62,000 nt of DNA from Cristatella mucedo (Eukaryota > Bryozoa > Phylactolaemata > Cristatellidae). Location of the stretch: NCBI GenBank assembly GCA_009760855.2, contig WPIO01000212.1, forward strand, positions 62,501-124,500, in the 5' to 3' direction. The notes beneath the pieces were generated by a model, which saw nothing but the letters and a program-made list of their open reading frames with translations, made no database searches and was not told where the DNA came from. The translations under genes and the position numbers were made by a program. Numbering within the stretch: the stretch's first letter is position 1; every line of letters starts with the position of its first letter. Shown one piece after another: positions 39,390 through 51,315 of this stretch.

Positions 39390-39695
39390 GCCGAGCTGGC
39401 TAGGCCTAGTGGTTCAGGTGCTCGGCCCGACCAAGGTCAAGGTGAATGTATTGCAATGAATGGCAACGGTAGCGAGTCGTTGTCAGACTCTCAGCAGAGT
39501 CTGCTGCCCGTACTATGTCGAAGCGTGTCTTGCTTTTTCGGGAACTCGCCCTGCTGTCGTGCGTCGTGCTTGTGGGTCAAGGTGAATGTATTTGAAGGCC
39601 GAGGTCGTAGGCTCGAGCCCCTTTGTACAGTTGAAGTGCCTGAATATAGATTAAGTTCTCTTTGGGCGTTATGCAATAAATGATAATATGTCATT
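39390..39695 (+). mobile_element. SINE carrying an insert of TPI 3' flank
   Basis: The SINE head GCCGAGCTGGCTAGGCCTAG and GACCAAGGTCAAGG is followed by an interruption, then box B (GTAGGCTCGAGCCCC), GAAGTGCCTGAATATAGATT and an AATAAATGATAATATG end. The interruption is 39453-39574, flanked by perfect 18-bp direct repeats GGTCAAGGTGAATGTATT at 39435-39452 and 39575-39592. Confidence 0.85.
39464..39574 (+). other. duplicated TPI 3'-flank segment
   Basis: About 111 bases closely matching 38269-38382 (for example CAGAGTCTGCTGCCCGTACT and GCGTGTCTTGCTTTTTCGGG in both). It sits inside a SINE between 18-bp target-site-like duplications. No poly-A is seen at either side. Confidence 0.88.
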
Positions 39696-40019
39696 TGTAT
39701 CATATGACAAGTAGCAGCAGGGGGTGTAACGACGTCAGTGGGCGTCAGACGCTATTGGTAAACTTACAAGGAATGGCATCGAAATTAAGCCTGAAGCCGA
39801 CAGAAGCCTTCCTCCTTCCGGTTCCTTGGCGTGGCGGGCGGTGGCCTGTAAATGCATTCATTCCTAGACCTTTCATGTAGTCTTTGAGGAGGCGAACTGC
39901 CGCACTTTGTCCATATGGCTTCTTCTTGCCGCTGGCTCATCGAGCTAGGCATTTCCCGTCAACTCTCCACTCTTTCCGGTGGCTCGAGAAAGTGCTGTGG
40001 CTCGGCTCTCCTTTGAATT
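39696..40019. other. no gene recognised
   Basis: Short spacer with no supported feature. Confidence 0.4.
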
Positions 40020-40755
40020 AGAAGAGGGGGACAGAAAGAGAGAGGTAGAGGAGAGAGAGAGAGAGAAAGAAAGAGGGAGAGAGAAGAGAGAAGAGGAAAG
40101 CGAAGGAGAGAGGAACTGCCGAGCTGGTTTGGTCTAGCGGTTAAGGTGCTCGCCCCGACCAAGGTCTGACTGAGGTTGTGGGCTCGAGCCCCGAGGCATA
40201 TGTGAAGCGCCTGAATGGAGATTAAGTTCTCATGGGGTGCTATATAAATGAATTATATTTAAGAGAGAGAGAGGAGGAGGGGAGATGAGGAGGAAGGATG
40301 GAGGGGGAAAGAGAGAGGAGTGAGAGAAAGAGAGAGGGGGCTAGATAGAGAGAGACGGGGAGAAGTGAGAGAGAGGAGAGAGAGAGAGAGGAAGGAGAGA
40401 GGGGGATGAGAGAGACAGAGTGGAGAGAGGAAGGCATCAGAAAGGCGAGAGAGAGTCGAGAAAGAGAGAGAGAGACAGAAGAGGCAGACAGAGAGAGAGA
40501 GAGGGGAAGGGAGAGGGGAGGAATGAGAGAAAAAAGAGGGAGGGGAAGGAAAGAGAGGTGGGGAACGCAGAGGGAAGTGAACGAAAGGTAGGAGAAAAAT
40601 AGAGAGAGAGAGAGAGAGGGATGTGAGAGAGGGGGGATAGAGAGAAAGGAAGGAGAGAGAGAGCAGAATGAAAGAAAGGGAGAGAAAGGGAGGAGAAGGA
40701 GATGGAAGGTGGGAGGAGGGAGAGAATAAGGGAGAGGAGAGAGAGGATGAAAGGC
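40020..40755. repeat. long purine (GA/GGA) tract, SINE-interrupted
   Basis: Strong purine bias on the + strand at 40022-40113 and 40260-40755, made of GAGA, GGGA and GAAA words. A SINE (40118-40258) sits inside it. The long Ser/Leu/Pro frames on the minus strand are composition artefacts. Confidence 0.92.
40118..40258 (+). mobile_element. tRNA-derived SINE, cleanest copy
   Basis: GCCGAGCTGGTTTGGTCTAG, CGGTTAAGGTGCTCGCCCC (box A side), GTGGGCTCGAGCCCCGAGG (box B side), then GAAGCGCCTGAATGGAGATT, AAGTTCTCATGGGGTGCTAT and the end AATGAATTATATTT. The 3' half resembles the LINE-B 3' end. The tRNA-like head supplies an internal RNA polymerase III promoter in such elements. Confidence 0.92.
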
Positions 40756-40848
40756 GGCAGGAGCGCACTGGCAGCGAGCTCTGCGCACTGGACCTCGCCG
40801 ACATGTCTCGATCGGAAAGGCCAGCTAAAGGCCGGTCACTACATCTCA

Positions 40849-40911
40849 GGTGACGCGACCACGCAGCAGGCGCCGCCGCGGCGGCGGCGCCTGCTGCGTG
40901 GTCGCGTCACC
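40849..40911. repeat. 63-bp perfect palindrome
   Basis: Arms 40849-40877 and 40883-40911 are exact 29-base reverse complements around the 5-base centre GCGGC; the arms start GGTGACGCGACCACGCAGCA. Very GC-rich, at the boundary of the purine tract and the GC-rich domain. Confidence 0.95.
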
Positions 40912-43505
<2,594 letters not shown>

Positions 43506-43517
43506 GAGAACGTAGCG

Positions 43518-43519
43518 AT

Positions 43520-43563
<44 letters not shown>

Positions 43564-43740
43564 AGGCATTGCTAGATAGCGATAGATGTGTGAGACAAAG
43601 AGCGAAGGCGAGACAGAGAGCGTCGCAGATAGAGAGACGGCGAGACAGACAGACAAAAAGACAGACACAGAGGCGGAGATAGGGATACAGGCAGAGAAGC
43701 AGAGAGACAGAGAGAAAGAGAGATATAGAGATAAAGACAG
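43518..43740. repeat. (GA)n and ACAGA-rich tract
   Basis: A pure GA run (43522-43561) followed, after a short gap, by AGACAGA-rich simple sequence to about 43740. Confidence 0.9.
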
Positions 43741-43860
43741 CGGGAGATTGAGCTAGATCTGCACATCTTCGACTGCAGCAGAGCTCTTTGCTACTTTTAG
43801 AGTTCAGGGTCAGTCAGGGCTAGGCTATTTTGAGCAGCTAATCCGGCGTCGTTCGTTCAT

Positions 43861-43981
43861 AGAGCCAGCCCGCTTTCGGCTACGTGCGCAGTGCCGTAGC
43901 CGGATGAGCTGGCTCTGCGCCAAACGGCGGCGTAGCGGCGCCATGTTAGCAGCTATGGGCGCTGTGCTCGTAGCCGAAAGT
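43861..43981. repeat. overlapping short inverted repeats
   Basis: AGAGCCAGC (43861) pairs with GCTGGCTCT (43908), enclosing CGGCTACG / CGTAGCCG. The CTTTCGGCTACG near 43874 also has a second partner CGTAGCCGAAAG near 43970. Imperfect; role unknown. Confidence 0.6.
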
Positions 43982-44233
43982 GAGCTCAATCTGTAAATAG
44001 ATGACGCCGTATTAGCTGATTTTACGCGGTCAGAGTCAGTTACTCGCAATGGTCAGGTTCAGGGCCGGACTAATCGCAGAGGTCAGGGTCCGTGGCCGCC
44101 GCCGCCAGCTCGGTCGTTGCGACCCGCGCCCCGAGCCAGAATCAGCATCAACTTCCGCATTCACCCGCCAGCAGCGCTGCGCACAGCCTGAAAACCGATC
44201 CCGATCGCGCCGAACTCGCTTTGCTCGCTCGCT

Positions 44234-44275
44234 CGCCAGCGCTCGCTCGGTCGGCCCACCGAGCGAGCGCTGGCG
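44234..44275. repeat. 18-bp perfect inverted repeat
   Basis: Arms 44234-44251 and 44258-44275 (CGCCAGCGCTCGCTCGGT and its complement) around CGGCCC. Lies in the GC-rich domain. Confidence 0.93.
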
Positions 44276-45150
44276 CGGGCAATAAGCGGTTGGCGCGCGG
44301 GCGGTAGCGCTCAGGCCGTAGCTCAGCCACACAGTTCCGCTCCCCGATTGGACCGGGAGTGCAGGAGAACGCGCTGCCACTCTCCTGAAACGCGCTGCCG
44401 TGCGGCAGTCAGCGAAAACGGTGTGCGGTGCAATGCGATGCGATCGCACGCGCAAGGCAGCTGAGCGTCTAGCGTCGAGGTGTCGGGAGGGAGGCGTCGT
44501 CGACTAGTCGTGGGTCGAGTAGTCGAGGACGTTCGCGTCCGTTTCCGACCTTCCGGCATTACGACTTTCTTTTTCGCAAACGTTTCGAATCAAAATCGGA
44601 CCGAATTCGGGCCGATTCGGGCTCGAGTAGGGAAACTGTCTCTAGCAAATGTACCGATCGGCCGCTAGCACGCACTAGTTAGCTCTCTACAGTACAAGTC
44701 ATTGCAATTCCATCAGTCGACCCACTCGCTCTCTCCCGCGCGCGCGCGCTTCCTGCTTCCTGTCCTGGGAGCCCGGACAAGGGACGACGACTGACTTACG
44801 ACGACGGTTTCAGCTCTGCACGCTGGGAGCACTCAGCAGGCAATTCGCGTCGGGCCGCGAGCCTCGGGCTGCGAGGAGAGGGCAGGACGTGCGCGATCTC
44901 TTTAAAAGAGATGCGTTCGTGCGTTCGGCATCAGCTCGGATTGCTTTATTGAGAGAGCTAGCTTCACGTGAGCGCTCGCCGCCGACGGGGCGAGTCACGC
45001 CGAACGCTCACGCACCTCCAGGTGGCGGCGCGAACTGAACGAAGTCCGGCCAATAGCCGGACAGCCGCCGAGGATTTTCCGGAGCTTTCTATAGCAAAGC
45101 GGGTCGTCCGCTGCGGTCCGCGCCCGCGTGTTGCGATGACGCCTCGTGAG

Positions 45151-45215
45151 CACGTAATACGATCGTAATATACGATATATTACGATATATACGTATACAA
45201 GATCGTAATACGGAT
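45151..45215. repeat. TACGATATAT short repeat
   Basis: GTAATACGATCGTAATATAC, GATATATTACGATATATACG and AAGATCGTAATACGG: repeated and mutually complementary TACG/CGTA words, able to fold on themselves. Confidence 0.7.
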
Positions 45216-46286
45216 AGCATCGTAAGCCCCCGTCGCTCACTGTATGCGTCGCTCGCTGCGATCCGCGTGGCGACGACGTAGCTGCTTATGCTCGAGCTTT
45301 GACGGATGGCCCGTCGACGAGGCGTCGACGAGGCGTTGGCTCGCGCGGCTTTGGACATCGTGTGAGGCCCCGATGGCCGCCGCCGCCGATGGCCGTTCTA
45401 GCCTGTCTGTGTCGCGTGCTTGAGCCGACGACCGACGGTCGTGCGCTCTGAACTCTGTGAACTCTGCGCACTGGAGCGCACGATCCCCATTTTTTTGTCC
45501 GCTGCTGCTGCTGCAAGCGGCGGCTGCGACGGCCGCGACGGCTCTGCTTCTGCTCTCGCCACACGAACGAGGCCGCCGAATCGGCCAATCCCCGACTTAC
45601 GCTTTCAGCGCGCCGCTCTCTCGCGAGGCGCATTCCTTCCTGGCTGTCTGGCGCTGCCTCCTCCGACGAGAGCCTCTCGCGAGTTCCCGGAGGGAAGTGC
45701 CTCCAGAAGTGCTCGATCGATGCCGGCGTGGCCCCGCAGGTTGCTGCCGCCGCCGCCGCCGCCGCGAGATTTTCGAAGCTGCTCCGAGCAGCGAGGCTCT
45801 GCCGTGCGAGAGCGAGGCTCTGCGAAGTCCTCCGCGCTTTCCATTTTCGCGAAGCCCGGCCACCGTAGCCACCGGCCATCGCACGCTCAGTCGACTCGCT
45901 CCGTCCATCGACGTAATTCGGACACCATTCCTGCTGCGACGTCAGAGGCGGAAGCTGCTGACGCTCCGAAGCCTCTGAGAGCGCGGACATAGCGCGCTCG
46001 GCGCGCGCGAGCGCGCTCGATCGAGGCTTCGAGTGAAAGGTTCAAGTGGAGGCTCCACACGAGGAGGCTCCGTAGAGACTGACTAAACGATCGCGTCCAT
46101 CGCTTCGAGGACCTCCGATTCAGTGCTGCTTTACGACTTTTCAAAAAGACGAAAGTGACAAAGGAAATAGCAATAATGGTGCGCACGCGCCGTGCCCTGA
46201 GAGCAGCGCCCGATCTATTTCTAGGCTCTAGGCTCATGCTGCAAAGGCAGCAGGCAGACGGTCATGCCGAGCGGCGTTCCTTCGAG

Positions 46287-46442
<156 letters not shown>

Positions 46443-46499
46443 TATTTCGCTACGCGCCCAGTCCCTCTTTCTTTTTGCCCGCGGCAAAAGAAGAGAAAG

Positions 46500-46521
46500 G
46501 AGTCCGCCGCCGCCGGCGGAC
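46500..46521. repeat. 10-bp inverted repeat
   Basis: GAGTCCGCCG and CGGCGGACTC around a 2-3 base centre; a short GC-rich hairpin. Confidence 0.75.
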
Positions 46522-46544
46522 TCGTCATTTGTAGCGCTCGGTGA

Positions 46545-46587
46545 GTTGTCGCGCGGCGTCACGCTAATCGCGACGCCGCGCGACAAC
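46545..46587. repeat. 16-bp perfect inverted repeat
   Basis: Arms 46545-46560 (GTTGTCGCGCGGCGTC) and 46572-46587, with an 11-base loop ACGCTAATCGC. Confidence 0.93.
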
Positions 46588-46974
46588 GCTCGCGAAGGCG
46601 AAGCCTCGCACGGCGTCCGGTGCGACAAAAGCCAATCGCGTGCTCAATTCGGGCTATTCGGGAAATTAGATAAAATGTATCTATAAATGTTAAAATAAAA
46701 AATTTATACAAAATATTCAATTAATTCGGGCGGCTCTCGCTACTGGCGTCTCGATTTTGCATAGGCGGAACGGACGAATCGCACGCTGCCAGATGCCGAG
46801 GGAATCACGTCCCAACTCGACGGCCGACGAGACTCGCACAGGCTTCGCTGTGCAAAGCGACCCATTTAGAGACTCGAGCACGTGTCTTTGGATGAGCTTC
46901 CTCCTCCGCTTCCGGTCGAGAGTCACTCTCCTTTCAGCCGAGCGACACTTTCACTTTCAGGGCTGAACACTCCG
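46588..46974. other. no gene recognised
   Basis: Spacer; no supported feature. Confidence 0.4.
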
Positions 46975-47625
46975 CTCGAGGCGCCTCGCTGGCTTCCTAT
47001 CGAGCGTTGACTCGACTTCAAGATCGTCAGTCTGGCTTACAGGTCACTTTGCTCGCTTGCACTAGCCTGCGTGTCCTTGACCTCCTTGCTCCTCAGGATG
47101 TCAAGGGCAGGTAGGCTGGTGGGCTCGCTGTGCACCGTCCTCTGTCCAGCATCTAGTTTCATCTCGCCCACGAATTCGTACTATATATCGAATTCCTCTC
47201 GAAATTGAGCCATTTACCGAAAACGAGGCTGTGGTCACTTTATCTTGCATCTCTTGACCTTGCAATGATCTATCTTGCATATCTAGCCTCTTTCAAGTTT
47301 CAGCTTAAGACGCACCTCAGGTCCGGTCAGCTTTTCCTTTGCCCAAGTAAAACGGTCTTCTTTTTTTGCTCCGTTCGTGGTTTCCGTGCGCACGATTAAG
47401 TGCCAGATGTAATCATGCGTGACCGCTCCGAGTGGCCACGCATGCCTTCATGCCTTTGCCTTAGCGTGCTGGCTTACGCAGTGCGACTTTCTTTCTTTTG
47501 ATTTTCTTTCTTTCGCCCGATACCGCGCTTGTCACTTGTGCCTTCGTAAATTAGTAGCTATTAAGTTCATATAGATGTAAAGCGCCTGGATAGATATGAA
47601 GCTCTCATAGGACGCAATATAGCAT
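46975..47625 (+). mobile_element. old LINE 3' end (LINE-B-like)
   Basis: Degraded C-terminal region: an Ala-x-Leu-Ala-Gly-Phe-Leu-Ser-style stretch (GCTGGCTTCCTATCGAGCG, then TTCAAGATCGTCAGTCTGGC, compare Leu-Pro-Val-x-Gln-Arg-x-Asp-Phe-Lys-Val), SFKFQLKTHLRSG near 47290, then ATGTAAAGCGCCTGGATAGA and the end GAAGCTCTCATAGGACGCAA. Clearly older than the other copies. Confidence 0.65.
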
Positions 47626-48097
47626 CGTCATCAGCAGCCCGAGTGACGTCGCCGTCCGGCCGAGTGGCGCTCGCGCGCCCGCGACCAGTCGGACTGAGCT
47701 GTAGTTTGATAGTCTCCAAACCGCAGGCACACGACACCACGCAGAACACCGAAGCAGGCTCAAAGAGACGTTCATTCGCACCGACGTCGCAGCGGGCCTA
47801 GCGGTACTCGACCGTCACCACTCCGGCGTCTCCGTAACTACCGTAACTCCTGGCCTCTCCAGCCCGTAACGTAAAGATCGCCGCCGCCGCTGTAGATTGC
47901 AATGGCCAAGAGACCAATAGCAGCAGCGCCGTAATCTCTGCTGGGCAGCAAATAACTCCAGGTCATAAAATAGCCGTAGTGGGAATAGCAACGCAATAAA
48001 TGCCATTGACCCGTAAACCACGAATACCATAAATTAGCCGCATGCGCTGCTGCGATCGCGCTCCCATTTTCACGTTGGCGACGGCGACTGGTTGCGC
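47626..48097. other. no gene recognised; upstream of coiled-coil exon
   Basis: No supported exon. It could contain the promoter or an upstream exon of the gene at 48283. Confidence 0.4.
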
Positions 48098-48235
48098 TCG
48101 CGCTCGCTCCGCGCTCATTCTACGCGCTCGCTCCGCGCTCATTCTACGCGCTCGCTCCACGCTCATTCTACGCTCTCGCTCCGCGCTCATTCTACGCGCT
48201 CGCTCCGCGCTCATTCTACGCTCTCGCTGCTCTTT
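48098..48235. repeat. 24-bp tandem repeat, about 5.5 copies
   Basis: Unit CGCGCTCGCTCCGCGCTCAT plus TCTA, with a few substitutions (CTCTCGCTCC and CTCCACGCTC variants). It ends just before a pyrimidine-rich, splice-acceptor-like CTTTTCCTTTCGCAG (to 48246). Confidence 0.92.
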
Positions 48236-48282
48236 TCCTTTCGCAGACTCGGCGGCGGCGACGCGGAGGCAGCGGCTGCGGC

Positions 48283-49699
48283 ATGCGGCCCGGCGTTCCG
48301 GCGTTCGGCGGCGGACGGCGGCGCCGCGAGGGCGCCACCGCCGCCGAGCGCCTCGCTCGGCTGGCGGTCAGCGCTCCGCCGACGTTGCGCGACGTGCGCG
48401 ACGTCCTTCGCGCCGCGGTCGAGGACGTCGGCGACAGGCTGCGCCGGCTCGAGAAGGCCTTCTACGGCGGCAACGAGCCGGCGAGCGAGCTGCGCAAGTG
48501 GTGCAACAATGCGCACTCGCTCATGAGCCGGACGCGCGTCACGTGGATCCAGGACATGAGCCACGTCGACGCCATCGTCAAGCGGGCGCTCACCGAGGCC
48601 ACGGGCGGCGGCGGCGCGGCAGTGGCGGCGGGCAAGCTTCGCGAGGTGCTCGAGCGGACGCTGGCGTTCGTGCCGGCTCGGCTCGAGGAGGAAGGCGTGC
48701 TCGGCGACGTGGAGACGGTGCTCAAGTACATGCACATGTACTGCCACAGCGTCTACAATCCGGCCGAAGACGCGCCGATAAAGGCGGCGTCCGACTACGA
48801 GGCGCGCACGCAGCGCTGGACGGCGGACGTGCGCCGGCTCGTCGAGCACGTGCGCCAGCTGCACGCACGCTTCGCGCGCGGCACGCTCTTCCTCGAGGAG
48901 ATGACGCGCGGCACGCGCGAGCTGGCGATGAAGTCGGGCAGCGACGACGTCGTCTGCCTGTACCTGTTCAACGACGCCGCCGAGTGCGTGCGCTCGGCGT
49001 GCGACGCGCTGCGGCAGTGGCTCGTCTTCGCCGACGGCTACGACGGCTTCCTGGCACTGGAGCTCGGCGACGCGTGCGCCCTGCGCGACGGCCTGCAGGC
49101 GGAGCGGCGCGCGCGCCAGGAAGCGTACAACGCGCAGCGCGCGCGGCAGGCGCGCCTGCTGCGCGAGTCGCAGCGGCTCGCCGACGAGGTGGACGCGGCG
49201 GCGCAGCGAGAGGCGGAGCTGCTCGTGGCCGAGGAGCTGCTCGTGTCGCAGGTCGGCGACGAGCAGCTCGACCGCGACATAGCGCAGTTCCGGCTCGGCG
49301 AGCTGCAGCGCAACGCGGCCGAGCTGAACCGCGACGTGCTCGCCGAGAAGTTGGCCGAGCTGCAGGCGGCGCTGCGCGCGCACGACGAGCGTCTGCCGGC
49401 GCTGCGCAAGGAGCTGGACGCCGTGCGCGAGCGCCTGGCGCGCGTCGACGACCGGCGCCAGCAGGCGCTCGCCGCCCGCGCCGAGCTGCAGCGCGGCAAG
49501 GAGGAGGCGCTCGACGGACTGAAGAGCTACCAGAGCGCCGAGCGAGCGCACGCCGCCGCGTGCGCCACCGTCGAGCTCATCCGCCAGATCCGGCTCTACC
49601 TGAGCACGGAGGGCGTGCCGCAGAAGATCTGCCTCGGGCTGCCGCGCAAGCACGCCGAGAACGTGAAGATATCGCGCGTCGACATCGCCGCGGAGCCGG
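48283..49699 (+). CDS. large coiled-coil protein exon (unknown family)
   Basis: An open reading of 472 codons ending at a splice donor, CCGG|GTAAGC. It may start at ATG 48283, or be an internal or second exon beginning at 48247 after CTTTCGCAG, in the same frame. Residues 1-20 are basic and low-complexity. About 30-115 look helical (LRDVRDVLRAAVEDVGDRLR, SELRKWCNNAHSLMSRTRVT, WIQDMSHVDAIVKRA). A central part contains YMHMYCHSVYNPAED. About 265-430 is a long charged heptad-like coiled coil. The end reads STEGVPQKICLGLPRKHAEN. Codons are extremely GC-ending, as is the surrounding domain. Frames in another + register (from 48042) and on the minus strand (48211-49653) are also open, but they give Arg/Ala- or Leu/Arg-biased chains, so this frame is preferred. 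I do not recognise the family. The sequence beyond 49699 is probably intron. Confidence 0.65.
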
Positions 49700-49763
49700 G
49701 TAAGCGCGGCGGCTCCGCGCTCGCAGGGAGGAGCGGTGCGCGGGGGAGGAGCGGTGCCCGGTG

Positions 49764-49802
49764 AGGAGGAGGCGGCGGCGGCGGCGGCGGCGGCGGCGGC
49801 AC
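49764..49802. repeat. (GGC)n triplet run
   Basis: GGAGGAGGC followed by about ten GGC units, just after the exon end. Confidence 0.93.
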
Positions 49803-50310
49803 TGGCCGTATTCCGCTGCAGCCATGCCGCGAGCTTATCTCTTGGGCGCTACCAGTCTTCTTCCTGACCAGATGTCGCCCGGCCTGCAGACGCCGCAGGT
49901 TTAGTTCGATTCGCGTTTGTATTGGCGAGCGAGCGTGAGCCGAATCGGCCGCGTTTCGTCGATGGACGGGAAGCCAGTCGCGACCGTGGCGCTCTTGAGC
50001 GTCTGGTTCGCCGCCGCCGCCGCCGCACGGTGCTAAGCGTTCGCTGCGAGCGTTCACTCCCACAATCTCTCACGGCCTCGATCTTTGAGTGGTCCGATCA
50101 TGCAGCCTCGTCTTGCCGTCTTTCGCCGACTGAAGGCTCTTCTGCTCCCTCTCTCTCTCTCTCTCTCTCCTCGATAATGTCTTTTTTGAGGCTTCGGCAA
50201 CTCTGTTCCTTCTCTGCCGCCAACGCGATGGCGGAGATGGCGGGTTCTCGCTGCAGCAGCGGCAGCGACGGCAGCCGCGGCAGCGGCGGCTCTCAGCAGC
50301 CGTCAAATCG

Positions 50311-50351
50311 AGGTCAAAGCCGAGGTCAAAGTCGAGGTCAAATTGAGGTCA
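50311..50351 (+). repeat. four AGGTCA direct repeats
   Basis: AGGTCA at 50311, 50323, 50335 and 50346: a GAGGTCAAAGCC-type 12-bp tandem unit. AGGTCA is the half-site of many nuclear receptors, but this regular array may be only a tandem repeat. Confidence 0.75.
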
Positions 50352-50389
50352 AAGCCGAGCTTCGCTGCAGAGTGACGAAGCTCGGCTTT
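50351..50389. repeat. 14-bp perfect inverted repeat
   Basis: Arms AAAGCCGAGCTTCG (50351-50364) and CGAAGCTCGGCTTT (50376-50389), with an 11-base loop. It directly precedes the recognisable LINE-A start. Confidence 0.92.
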
Positions 50390-50392
50390 TGA

Positions 50393-51088
50393 AATGTCCT
50401 GAAGGTAGCTGTTGGACAGCCTCTTAAATTCCGCCTACTAAATGTCCGCTCGCTAAAAACCAAGGGGTTACTTATCCGCGATCAGGTGGTCCAGGAGAAG
50501 CTAGATGCATTTCTGCTTACCGAAACCTGGATGACGCCTTGTTCCAGTAGCTGTATTTCCGAGACCACCCCACCCGGGTTCTCATTCTATCAGTCCATGC
50601 GTTCTGACAAAGTTGGTGGCGGGGTTGCAATTGTTGTTCGCGAATCGTTTGGCTATAGAATGTGCAGTTTCTCGCACGGGTCATCGTTTGAATCGGTCGC
50701 TATCAGGTCTTCATCAAAGACAATGCCTCTCACCGTTGCGATATACCGGCCTCCTTCTGGCTGTATAAACTTGTTTATAGAGGAGTTTTCAGAGTTCCTC
50801 GCTAAAATATTTGTGTGTGACAGGCCGTTACTTATTGTAGGAGACTTCAATATTCACGTTGACAACCCTAGCAACAGCCAGGTCCGCTCATTTCTTGACT
50901 GTCTGGAGAATTTTGGCTTGGCCCAACACGTTAATCATAGCACCCTCGTTGGTGGCCACATTCTAGATCTCGTGATTACTAAGGATGTACTGCCCACTGA
51001 CTTTGTGGTGTGCCCACTGACCCTCTCAGATCATTGTTCGGTCTCGTTTACTGTTCCTGCTCCCTCGTACGTACAGGGCAATGTCTAA
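50393..51088 (+). pseudogene. LINE-A endonuclease domain
   Basis: Frame open from 50393; reads LKFRLLNVRSLKTKGLLIRD, LDAFLLTETWMTP (catalytic Glu), GGGVAIVVRES, VAIYRPPSG, LLIVGDFNIHVDN (Asp and Asn) and LSDHCSVSF (catalytic Asp-His). This is the exonuclease-endonuclease-phosphatase fold that nicks target DNA. All key residues look present. A TAA at 51086-51088 interrupts the same frame, which continues beyond (FAKRRNLQSIDMDKFL). Confidence 0.9.
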
Positions 51089-51315
51089 TTTGCCAAACGA
51101 CGTAACTTACAAAGCATTGACATGGACAAGTTTTTGAAATCTGTTTGTGATGCAGGCCTTCTTGATCTGCATTCAGACTCGACCGGCAGCCTCGATACCC
51201 TCACTGATGCGATGAACATGACACTCAGGAGTGCTCTTGACAAGCATGCTCCCGTTCGCTCTATCCGTATTCAAAGTCGTCGAGATTCCTTTCAATTTAC
51301 AAAAAAATCCTTAAG

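Noticed and set aside
40118-40200. tRNA gene
   Set aside because: The box-A and box-B-like segments belong to a repeated SINE with a LINE-like 3' end; no cloverleaf with an anticodon could be folded by eye.
45286-45990. 234-codon minus-strand frame
   Set aside because: Located in the GC-rich domain with equal-length frames on the + strand; composition-driven, with no domain recognised.
48042-49703. 553-codon + frame and 480-codon minus frame (48211-49653)
   Set aside because: Arg/Ala- and Leu/Arg-biased shadows of the GC-rich coiled-coil exon; the preferred frame has heptads, varied residues and a matching splice donor.
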